Source: Bacillota bacterium (GTDB lineage: Bacteria; Bacillota; Clostridia; Acetivibrionales; DSM-2933). From it: a stretch of DNA of 16,771 nt. The position numbers were made by a program, and so were the translations under genes. Below are positions 8,072 to 14,890 of this stretch, in pieces. The number at the start of each line of letters is the position of its first letter. The stretch's first letter is position 1. The DNA is taken from positions 1 through 16,771 of the forward strand of contig JAEYYB010000052.1 of the NCBI GenBank assembly GCA_023430975.1, written 5' to 3'. Under the pieces are notes generated by a model that worked only from the letters and a program-made list of their open reading frames with translations, did no database searches and had not been told where the DNA came from.

Positions 8072-9508
8072 ATGGCACAGGAAAAGAAGTTGGTTGAAGC
8101 CATAACATCTATGGATGAGGATTTCGCCCAATGGTATACCGATATTATTAAGAAGGCGGATCTGATTGATTATTCAAGCGTCAGGGGCTGCATGATAATT
8201 AGGCCGTATGCTTATGCAATATGGGAAAATATACAAAAGGAGCTTGATAGAAGGTTTAAGGAAACAGGCCATGAAAATGTGTACATGCCTATGTTTATTC
8301 CTGAGAGTCTTCTCCTCAAAGAAAAAGAGCATGTAGAAGGCTTTGCACCTGAGGTTGCATGGGTTACACATGGAGGGGATGAAAAGCTTACTGAAAGGTT
8401 ATGTGTTCGCCCAACATCTGAGACGTTATTCTGTGAACATTATTCCAATGTAGTTCAATCATACAGGGATCTGCCGAAATTGTACAATCAATGGTGCTCG
8501 GTAGTCCGCTGGGAAAAGACAACACGTCCTTTCTTAAGGACTCTTGAGTTCCTGTGGCAGGAAGGCCACACTGCCCATGCTACAGCCGAGGAAGCTCAGG
8601 AAGAAACTATAAAAATGCTTAATGTGTATGCTGATTTCTGCGAAAAGGTTCTTGCTATTCCTGTTATAAAAGGAAAGAAGACTGATAAGGAAAAATTTGC
8701 TGGAGCAAAGGCTACATACACCATTGAAAGCCTCATGCACGACGGAAAAGCGTTGCAGTCAGGTACATCCCATAACTTTGGGGATGGGTTCGCTCAGGCT
8801 TTTGGTATCCAATACACAGATAAAAACAATCAACTCCAATACGCACATCAGACTTCATGGGGAGTTACAACACGTCTTATTGGTGCTATTATAATGGTTC
8901 ATGGAGATGATAACGGGCTTGTTCTTCCTCCAAAGATTGCACCTACTCAGCTGGCTATTCTTCCTATATCAATGCATAAGGAAGGCGTGCTGGAAAAAGC
9001 CAGGGAACTTAGAGACAGGTTGTCTCAAAAATTCAGGGTTATTTTGGACGACAGTGACAAAATGCCAGGGTGGAAGTTTAGTGAATATGAGATGAAGGGT
9101 GTTCCTGTAAGACTTGAAGTAGGACCTAAGGATATAGAAAAGAACCAGGTAGTGCTTGTTAGAAGAGATACAAGGGAAAAGATATTTGTGCCTATGGATG
9201 AGCTGGAAGTTAAGCTTGCTGAGCTTCTTGACTCCCTGCAGCAAGCTTTGTTTGATAAAGCCCGTGAATTGAGGGACAAAAAGACATATATTGCTACAAA
9301 CTTTGACGAGTTTTCCAAGACTGTACAGGAAACACCAGGCTTTATCAAGGCTATGTGGTGTGGAGACCGGGCTTGCGAGGATCTTATAAAGGAAAAGACT
9401 TCTGCCACCTCACGTTGTATTCCGTTTGAGCAGGAAGCTGTATCAGACAAGTGCGTATGCTGCGGAAAGCCTGCAAAAGACATGCTTTACTGGGGTAAAG
9501 CGTATTAA
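8072..9508 (+). CDS. proS: Prolyl-tRNA synthetase, archaeal/eukaryotic-type (ProS type 3)
   Basis: This 478-residue class II aminoacyl-tRNA synthetase charges tRNA-Pro with proline. It is of the short type without the inserted editing domain found in E. coli-like ProS. The class II core includes the CVRPTSE block (111-117) and motif 2 around VVRWEKTTRPFLRTLEF (144-160), followed by WQEGHTAHAT. The anticodon-binding domain is at about 290-390. The C-terminal domain carries cysteines including the CVCCGK block, and the protein ends in tyrosine (WGKAY), as is usual for this type. The ATG at 8072 is preferred over 8027, because AAGGAGTG lies just before it and the upstream 15 residues do not look like ProS. 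No terminator is visible after the stop. No T-box motif (TGGNACCGCG) is present in the leader. Confidence 0.96.
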   Translation: MAQEKKLVEAITSMDEDFAQWYTDIIKKADLIDYSSVRGCMIIRPYAYAIWENIQKELDRRFKETGHENVYMPMFIPESLLLKEKEHVEGFAPEVAWVTHGGDEKLTERLCVRPTSETLFCEHYSNVVQSYRDLPKLYNQWCSVVRWEKTTRPFLRTLEFLWQEGHTAHATAEEAQEETIKMLNVYADFCEKVLAIPVIKGKKTDKEKFAGAKATYTIESLMHDGKALQSGTSHNFGDGFAQAFGIQYTDKNNQLQYAHQTSWGVTTRLIGAIIMVHGDDNGLVLPPKIAPTQLAILPISMHKEGVLEKARELRDRLSQKFRVILDDSDKMPGWKFSEYEMKGVPVRLEVGPKDIEKNQVVLVRRDTREKIFVPMDELEVKLAELLDSLQQALFDKARELRDKKTYIATNFDEFSKTVQETPGFIKAMWCGDRACEDLIKEKTSATSRCIPFEQEAVSDKCVCCGKPAKDMLYWGKAY

Positions 9509-9565
9509 GGAATAAATAGAAACTGTTCAATAATAGAATTTAATATATATAAATAATTCAGCCAA

Positions 9566-9588
9566 ATTTGTTAATACTATTAACAAAT
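9566..9588. promoter_or_regulatory. 23-bp perfect palindrome upstream of the CAP-protein gene
   Basis: ATTTGTTAATA, a central C, and TATTAACAAAT form a perfect 11-bp dyad, 64 bases before the CAP-protein start. The symmetry and AT-rich composition suggest an operator for a dimeric regulator. It is flanked by a wider inverted pair, TGTTCAAT (9524-9531) and ATTGAACA (9629-9636). No convincing -35/-10 pair could be placed. Confidence 0.45.
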
Positions 9589-9651
9589 ACGTTTGTTTGT
9601 ATGATTCCAGTAATGGATGGAAACAATAATTGAACAAACTGGAGGGATTAT

Positions 9652-10506
9652 ATGAAGAGAAAGATAGTTTTTCTGATGGTATTTACTATAATCTGTTCCT
9701 GTATAATGGGCTTCTCAGGTGCAAATGCACAGACAGGCAGCTACGGAACAATGCAAAATGTAAATATCACTAATGCTACTGTCGCGGCTGAATACTTGAA
9801 TGTTCGCCAGGGACCATCTACTGGTTTTCAGATAGTATGTGTACTTAAGAAAGGCCAGACTGTTAAGATTTTTGGGAAATTAGGGGACTGGTATGCCATT
9901 TATGAGCCTGCAAAGGGCTGTGTTGGAATGGCTAATAAAAGTTTCCTTAAGGTTGCTGGAAATGGAACCTTGACGCCTACAACTCCCAAAGTGACAAAAG
10001 CACCTGTGAGTACCCCAAAACCATCTGTTGTGGCTCCGACTCCAAGACCGTCGGTTGTAGCTTCACCACCTAAGGCATCGATTGCTCCCACTCCTGTTAT
10101 TACAGGACCTTCACCATCTGGGACTACACAGGAGGAACAGGCATTATTAAGCCTTATTAATAAGGCAAGAGCCGATGCAGGTCTTAAAGCACTGCAGTTT
10201 GACATGCAGTTGGTAAAAGTTGCAAGGCTTAAGGCTCAGGATATGGTTGATAAGAATTATTTCTCACATGATTCACCAACCTACGGCTCACCATTTGATA
10301 TGATGAGGCAGTTTGGAGTCAGCTTTAAATATGCAGGAGAGAATATAGCCGGTAATTCAACAATTGAAGGTGCGTTTAAAGCATGGATGAATTCTCCGGG
10401 CCATAAAGCTAATATATTAAAGGCTGAGTTCAACTTTAACGGCATAGGTATAGTTAGCAGTCCGACATATGGAAAGGTATTGGTTCAGCAGTTTATAGGA
10501 AGATAA
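9652..10506 (+). CDS. Secreted SH3b and CAP (SCP/PR1-like) domain protein
   Basis: This is a 284-residue exported protein. A signal peptide covers residues 1-26: a KRK start, a hydrophobic core, and cleavage after ANA. A bacterial SH3 domain follows at about 43-101 (AEYLNVRQGPSTGFQIV is its typical opening), suited to binding cell-wall peptides. Residues 105-160 form a proline/threonine/serine linker with repeated TPKPSVV-like units. The CAP domain (164-284) has the family's LINKARADAGL opening, histidine 206 in SHDSP, glutamate 230 in GENIA and histidine 251 in HKANIL. These form the usual cavity. It resembles YkwD/SafA-like clostridial proteins, some of which act in spores or on the cell surface; the substrate is unknown. 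GGAGGG gives a good ribosome site. A terminator follows, so it is probably a single-gene unit. Confidence 0.92.
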   Translation: MKRKIVFLMVFTIICSCIMGFSGANAQTGSYGTMQNVNITNATVAAEYLNVRQGPSTGFQIVCVLKKGQTVKIFGKLGDWYAIYEPAKGCVGMANKSFLKVAGNGTLTPTTPKVTKAPVSTPKPSVVAPTPRPSVVASPPKASIAPTPVITGPSPSGTTQEEQALLSLINKARADAGLKALQFDMQLVKVARLKAQDMVDKNYFSHDSPTYGSPFDMMRQFGVSFKYAGENIAGNSTIEGAFKAWMNSPGHKANILKAEFNFNGIGIVSSPTYGKVLVQQFIGR

Positions 10507-10523
10507 TAATTAATGGAAAACAG

Positions 10524-10570
10524 TAAAGGCTAAGGATGATGTTATTAAATCAATACATCCTTAGCCTTTA
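10524..10570 (+). terminator. Terminator after the CAP-protein gene
   Basis: TAAAGGCTAAGGATG and its perfect complement (10524-10538 with 10556-10570) form a 15-bp stem with a 17-base loop, starting 18 bases past the stop. The T-tract is short on both strands. It may also serve the convergent rluA-family gene. Confidence 0.8.
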
Positions 10571-10597
10571 TTAAGCATGAATAAAAAATTCTTCCGC
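10571..10597. repeat. Family B repeat, copy 4 (stub)
   Basis: TTAAGCATGA, an A-rich stretch and CTTCCGC match the left end of the 7201-7229 flank and arm with small gaps. Like the 7201 copy, it lies just after a plus-strand gene. The hairpin part is missing. Confidence 0.4.
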
Positions 10598-10694
10598 TTG
10601 GGATATTTATACTATCGATATTGTATTTAGGGAGGAATGGAGTGAAAAAATTTGAAAGTATTGTCAAAAAAGTTGAAAGTTGAGAATAAAGAAT

Positions 10695-10718
10695 TATAAG
10701 ATTATTAACACTTTTCAT
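10695..10718 (-). repeat. Family A repeat, single arm beyond the rluA-family gene
   Basis: On the minus strand this reads ATGAAAAGTGTTAATAATCT followed by TATA. It matches the left arm of the 11736 element at 21 of 22 positions, in inverted orientation. The pair therefore flanks the pseudouridine synthase gene. Confidence 0.6.
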
Positions 10719-10735
10719 ATAGATTGCTTATATCT

Positions 10736-11677
10736 TTATGATTTTGGCATACTGAATCCGGGAACTACCTCAAAAACTTTTCCTTTCAAATAATCAAGAC
10801 AGCTGCTGCCTGTAAAGTCAAAGTACAGCTTATATGCCCATAGAGCCTGGGTTTTCATGCCCATACTCTTATTGAATTGATTGGTACCATATTTCCCGTC
10901 ACCGACGATGGGATGACCTATATAAGCCATGTGAGCCCGTATCTGGTGCGTTCGGCCTGTTACAAGCTCAATTTCCAGTTTTGTGTAGTTGGCTTCATAT
11001 GAAAGCACACGGTATTTTGTAATAATTTCAACTGAGTTTTTAGATTTAACATCACTTACAAAGACACGACTCTTCCTGGAATCCTTTTGAAGAAATGCTT
11101 TTAAAGTTTCCGACTTCTTTTCAACATGGCCCTGAACAAGGCATTGATAATATTTTTTTATTTCCTTATATTTAATCTTATCAAGGATAGTCTTTAAGGC
11201 TTCCTCATTTTTGGCAATTATGACAAGCCCGCCTGTATTTCTGTCAAGGCGGTGGCAAAGTGATGGAGCAAAGGAGCTCTTGTTTTTGGGAGAATAATCC
11301 CCCTTTAATTCCAAATAGGATTTTACATTATCAATTAGTGTGTTGTATTGCTGATCATTGTCGGGATGTACCGGTATACCCTGATCTTTATTAACAATAA
11401 GGATATTGTTGTCCTCATACACAACGGTGAATCCCATATTCATTCCAGAGTCATTTTTTAGAGGTTTTCCGTCGATTATGCTGTCAGATATATAAATATC
11501 AATTTTATAGCCCGGATTAACCAAATAATCTTCTTTTACCCTAATGCCGTTTACACGTATATCTTTTTTTCTAAATGCCTTATACATGGCACTCGCAGGC
11601 ATATTCGGAAATTCACTTCTTAAAACATATTCCAATTTTTTATTAACATATTTGCTGCTTACAGTGATAGAACGCAT
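10736..11677 (-). CDS. RluA-family (RluC/RluD-like) pseudouridine synthase
   Basis: This 313-residue RNA-modifying enzyme isomerises uridine to pseudouridine, probably in 23S rRNA. An S4-like RNA-binding domain fills residues 1-65 (SAMYKAFRKKDIRVNG is its core). The catalytic domain runs from about 83. It contains the RluA motif HRLDRNTGG (142-150) with catalytic aspartate 145, and the late RTHQIRAHMAYIGHPIVGD block. AAGGAG lies just before the ATG. It stands alone on the minus strand, between a convergent CAP gene and the nucleotidyltransferase fusion. About 150 bases, mostly a hairpin repeat, separate it from the latter. The exact target uridine cannot be read from sequence, so no rluC/rluD symbol is given. 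It is full length and looks functional. Confidence 0.93.
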   Translation of the reverse strand: MRSITVSSKYVNKKLEYVLRSEFPNMPASAMYKAFRKKDIRVNGIRVKEDYLVNPGYKIDIYISDSIIDGKPLKNDSGMNMGFTVVYEDNNILIVNKDQGIPVHPDNDQQYNTLIDNVKSYLELKGDYSPKNKSSFAPSLCHRLDRNTGGLVIIAKNEEALKTILDKIKYKEIKKYYQCLVQGHVEKKSETLKAFLQKDSRKSRVFVSDVKSKNSVEIITKYRVLSYEANYTKLEIELVTGRTHQIRAHMAYIGHPIVGDGKYGTNQFNKSMGMKTQALWAYKLYFDFTGSSCLDYLKGKVFEVVPGFSMPKS

Positions 11678-11735
11678 ACTACTCCTTTTACCTTTGCAAT
11701 ATAAAAATCATTATTAATATAACATTTTTATCTAA

Positions 11736-11833
11736 ATGAAAAGTGTTAATGATCTTACATTTGTCAGAGCAAATAACGAACGGTTTTTACGGAATTTGCG
11801 ATAGACAAATGTAAAAGATTATTCACTTTTCAT
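11736..11833 (+). repeat. Family A 98-bp long-hairpin element, copy 1
   Basis: The arms at 11736-11765 and 11804-11833 are nearly complementary over 30 bases, with small bulges. Inside, GCAAAT..CG and CG..ATTTGC continue the stem, leaving an AACGGTTTTTA-type loop. The whole 98 bases can fold into one hairpin. It overlaps the last codon position of the fusion gene: the TGA stop at 11830-11832 lies in its right arm. It is the same length as the element at 16261-16358. Confidence 0.75.
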
Positions 11834-14274
11834 CTTGTATTAATTATAGTCCTTATTTTAGTTAGATACTTTTCCGAGATTGATTCGGCTATCTGAGGTG
11901 TATCGCCTTCTGAATATACCCTGCAAAGAGGCATATCTGCGTCAGGCAAAACAAGAACCCATCCGTTTTCCATTATAAATTTAACACCATCCAAAAGCTC
12001 TACCTTTTCATCACTTTTTTCTGTGATCAAAGTTCTCATAACTTTACCCTTTAATTCCCATGGACAAAATATCTTTTTTTTACTTACGTGAAAGGCAGGT
12101 ATTTCTTCCATGATTTCTGTTAGGGGTGTTTTATTTTTGCATAAATATTCTATGATTTTAACCAACCCGGCTAATGCATCAAAATTCAGCGAAAATTGGT
12201 ATGCATTTTCCTTGTTTTTTAATAAATTATGATTTAACATTTGCTCCATAACAGCGTGGGGTGAAGTCTTAGTCCTTAACACATTACCATTGTATTTTTT
12301 TGCCAATGACTCTATGACCGATGGTGCTGTTATTGGCACAACAACCTTCGAATTTGCTATATTCTTAAACATTATAAGGGATGTCAGTGAAAGAAACAAG
12401 TCATCACTTATAATGTTTCCGGTTTTATCTATAAGAGAAAGTGTTTCTCCATTGCTATCAATAAATGCGGCAAAATCCGCATCGTTCTTTTCTATTTCTT
12501 CAATTATTTTGTCATGTGCATTAAAGCTTGAAGAAAAGCTTACGACCTTGCAGCCTATATCCTGAAGCATTGGAACTACTAAGGAAATTACAAAATCAGA
12601 AGGCGAAATGATGCATATTTTTTGAGGAAAAGTCCTGATTGCATCAATATTTACATCGTTTAATATAGAGCGTACATAATAATTTTTAAAATCAGTAATA
12701 TTATTTAGTCTGCTTATTTCTTCGCCGGAGCAGCGTCTGAAATCTTCTCTGAAAAATGCGTTTTCAATTTTTCTTTCAGTAACACGGCTTATGCTGGCTC
12801 CCTTGGAATCCATAAAATCTACACGCAGCTTATTGGGATTGTCGTTACTAAGCTTTACATGTATTCCACCCTCTACAGACAAAAAATTAATTGCATGCCG
12901 TGATATGGGAGTTAAGAGGCTGCTAAGATTAAAAACCTCCACACCAACTGAGAGAATGCCTGATGCAAAGGCATGTTTGAACATTCTGGCTGAATTGGAT
13001 GTAGTAGAACTTACTACAACCTTGGAACCTTTTTTAAAAATAGATCCGTAGGCGGCACCAAGACGTGCAGCAAACTCAGGTGATATATCGACATTTATAA
13101 TACCTGAAAGTCCATTCTCTCCAAATATGGTTTTGTTGTGTTTGGAGCCCCAAACTATGTTTCTATCCACTATTGCGAGGGGATCAATTGTTTTCTGAGG
13201 CCAAATTTTTATACCGGGCTTAATAATAGCCCTTTCATTAACGATGCATTTGTCTCCTATTACAGCATTTTCAAATATGGAAACATAGTGCTTGAAATTA
13301 ACCTTGTTACAGATTATGGCACCCCTGATTTGAGAACCATACTCTATATAATTATTATCCCATATGATGCTTCGTTTTATTGAGGTTTCACCCTCTATCA
13401 CATTGTTGTCCCCTATTACACACATATCTTCTATAACGGTGCTGTTGGAAATACGGCAATTATTTCCTATTATACAGGGGCCGCTTATTAAGGCATTGGG
13501 TTCAATAAGAGTGCCTGAGCCTACCCAAATGCCTTTTTTTATTTCTGTATAATCATTTAAAAGATTTATTTTTCCTTGGAAAATATCATAATGTGCTTGT
13601 AAATATGCTTGCAGATCTCCAATGTCACACCAATAGTCACGAGTAACATATCCATAAATGGGATCTTTTTTCTTGAGCATGAGTGGAAATAAATCCTGAC
13701 TGAAATCATATCTTTTCCCTTTAGAGAAATTGTCTAAAACATCCGGTTCTAATATATATGTACCTGTATTTACCGTATCACTGAAAACTTCTCCCCAGCT
13801 TGGCTTTTCCAAAAAGCCTTCTATTCGTCCTTCCTTACCTGCTAACACCACGCCATACTCAAGAGGCACATCAACTTTTGTCAGAATTAAAGTAGCTTTG
13901 GATTTTTTTGCATAATGATAATCAATAGCATTTTTGAGGTTGATATTAGTGAGAGAGTCCCCGCTTATCACAACAAAAGTTTCATCAAGAAAATCACCGG
14001 CATTTTTAACGCTGCCGGCAGTCCCGAGTGGAGTATCTTCCGTAAAGTAGTGAAGATTTACTCCCCAGTTGGAGCCGTTACCAAAGTAGTCACGTATCTT
14101 TTGTGGCAAATACATTAGTGTAATACCTATTTCAGTTATGCCATAAAGCTTTAATAAGTTAATAATATGCTCCATTATAGGTTTGTTGGCAACATTGACC
14201 ATTGGTTTAGGCAAATCGCACGTCAGCGGGCGTAACCTTGAGCCTTCTCCTCCAGCCATAATTATTGCTTTCAT
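11830..14274 (-). CDS. Sugar-phosphate nucleotidyltransferase / LbH / phosphomannomutase-like fusion
   Basis: This protein has 814 residues. Residues 1-230 are a GT-A nucleotidyltransferase. The pyrophosphorylase loop AGGEGSRLRPLT is at 7-18, PKPMVNVANKP at 22-32, the metal aspartate in SGDSL at 104-108, and EKPSWGE at 156-162. It likely makes GDP-mannose or a similar sugar nucleotide. Residues about 250-375 are hexapeptide-type left-handed beta-helix repeats (IIGNNC, VIGDNN, VIGDKC). Residues 390-814 have the phosphohexomutase fold. Its metal loop DGDGDR reads DSNGET (606-611), the sugar loop GExSGH is absent near 690-700, and the phosphate loop RPSGTEP reads LPDADMP (775-781). The serine-loop position keeps S476 (KLSNDNP). 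Mutase activity is therefore doubtful. I chose the ATG at 14274 because AAAGGG precedes it by 8 bases; the GTG at 14283 has no room for one. Confidence 0.9.
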   Translation of the reverse strand: MKAIIMAGGEGSRLRPLTCDLPKPMVNVANKPIMEHIINLLKLYGITEIGITLMYLPQKIRDYFGNGSNWGVNLHYFTEDTPLGTAGSVKNAGDFLDETFVVISGDSLTNINLKNAIDYHYAKKSKATLILTKVDVPLEYGVVLAGKEGRIEGFLEKPSWGEVFSDTVNTGTYILEPDVLDNFSKGKRYDFSQDLFPLMLKKKDPIYGYVTRDYWCDIGDLQAYLQAHYDIFQGKINLLNDYTEIKKGIWVGSGTLIEPNALISGPCIIGNNCRISNSTVIEDMCVIGDNNVIEGETSIKRSIIWDNNYIEYGSQIRGAIICNKVNFKHYVSIFENAVIGDKCIVNERAIIKPGIKIWPQKTIDPLAIVDRNIVWGSKHNKTIFGENGLSGIINVDISPEFAARLGAAYGSIFKKGSKVVVSSTTSNSARMFKHAFASGILSVGVEVFNLSSLLTPISRHAINFLSVEGGIHVKLSNDNPNKLRVDFMDSKGASISRVTERKIENAFFREDFRRCSGEEISRLNNITDFKNYYVRSILNDVNIDAIRTFPQKICIISPSDFVISLVVPMLQDIGCKVVSFSSSFNAHDKIIEEIEKNDADFAAFIDSNGETLSLIDKTGNIISDDLFLSLTSLIMFKNIANSKVVVPITAPSVIESLAKKYNGNVLRTKTSPHAVMEQMLNHNLLKNKENAYQFSLNFDALAGLVKIIEYLCKNKTPLTEIMEEIPAFHVSKKKIFCPWELKGKVMRTLITEKSDEKVELLDGVKFIMENGWVLVLPDADMPLCRVYSEGDTPQIAESISEKYLTKIRTIINTR

Positions 14275-14387
14275 TCGGACCACCCTTTCACCAGTGTAAA
14301 ATATTATGCCCTAAAATAAGTAGACTTATAAGAGGTATAAACTATAGTGTCGTTAAACTTGCCCAATTATTCATATAAAGATGCTAT

Positions 14388-14434
14388 TATAGATACCGAA
14401 CTGTAAAACTAGTTATAACAGTTCGGTATCTATA
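14388..14434. repeat. Perfect 17-bp stem-loop in the 14284-14642 intergenic region
   Basis: TATAGATACCGAACTGT (14388-14404) pairs perfectly with 14418-14434 around a 13-base loop. No T-run follows on either strand, so it is not a standard terminator. It lies about 115 bases before the fusion gene and about 210 before the riboswitch. The rest of 14284-14642 is AT-rich. I see no supported gene there and no clear promoter, although the riboswitch promoter must lie in it. Confidence 0.55.
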
Positions 14435-14642
14435 CAGTAGAAATATTTAATCTTAAGTTTGTATGAAAGGACTTTTGCTTGTGAAAATAGTCTTCAATTA
14501 TGTATATTCAATATAAATGGGAAAAATCCTTCATATCATGGAATAAAAATCTCAAATTGATGTTTTGATATATATACAAAAGTTTGGTTTTATACCCACC
14601 AATTACGTCTTTATTATGTAAACCGATAGTGTTAAAATTAAA

Positions 14643-14756
14643 TTGCCTAATTCTTAAATCTTATATAAGAAGCGGGGGACCTAATTTTTGGGGTAAATTA
14701 CGCATAGCGTAAGGGGTGTCTCTTCTACCTAACCCGTCAACTAACCTCGTAGGCAG
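14643..14756 (+). ncRNA. c-di-AMP riboswitch (ydaO/yuaA class) aptamer
   Basis: The signature blocks of the ydaO motif are present in order: AGCGGGGGACC (14671-14681), TTTTTGGGGTAAA, and AACCCGTCAACTAACCTCGT (14731-14750) followed directly by AGGC. The outer P1 stem is TTGCCTA with TAGGCAG (14643-14649 and 14750-14756, one G-T end pair). A small stem TTCTTA/TAAGAA (14651-14656, 14666-14671) precedes the core. In characterised members c-di-AMP binding generally turns expression off. The class often controls wall-remodelling and osmotic genes. Here the next gene encodes a secreted peptidoglycan-binding protein, which fits. Confidence 0.93.
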
Positions 14757-14768
14757 AAAGTTTCCAAA

Positions 14769-14864
14769 AATATAATTTCTCATAACAACAATTAATGTTG
14801 TAAAACAGTAAGCAATTTCGTTCTGTTAGTTCCAGGAGGATTTGCTGCAGCGTGAAATTATATT
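14769..14864 (+). promoter_or_regulatory. Probable riboswitch expression platform
   Basis: AATATAATTTC (14769-14779) is exactly complementary to GAAATTATATT (14854-14864). Between them lie ACAACA/TGTTGT and AACAG/CTGTT stems and an AGGAGG (14834-14839). No U-tract terminator follows. The main ribosome site GAGAGGGG (14875-14882) starts 10 bases after the long pairing, so control could act on translation or mRNA structure. This is inferred from pairing only. Confidence 0.4.
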
Positions 14865-14890
14865 ATGTAAACTTGAGAGGGGTATAATTT

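Noticed and set aside
7930..8072. T-box leader for proS
   Set aside because: The leader before the terminator is only about 65 bases long and lacks the TGGNACCGCG T-box core and the stem I landmarks.
10642..10683. 13-residue ORF (GTG start, good GGAGG) reading MKKFESIVKKVES
   Set aside because: The ribosome site is good, but the frame is tiny, no homologue comes to mind, and it could be a decayed gene start. Not enough support for a feature.
14461..14514. 17-codon ORF from ATG 14464 (MKGLLLVKIV...)
   Set aside because: It has no ribosome site and no conservation evidence, and lies in AT-rich intergenic sequence.
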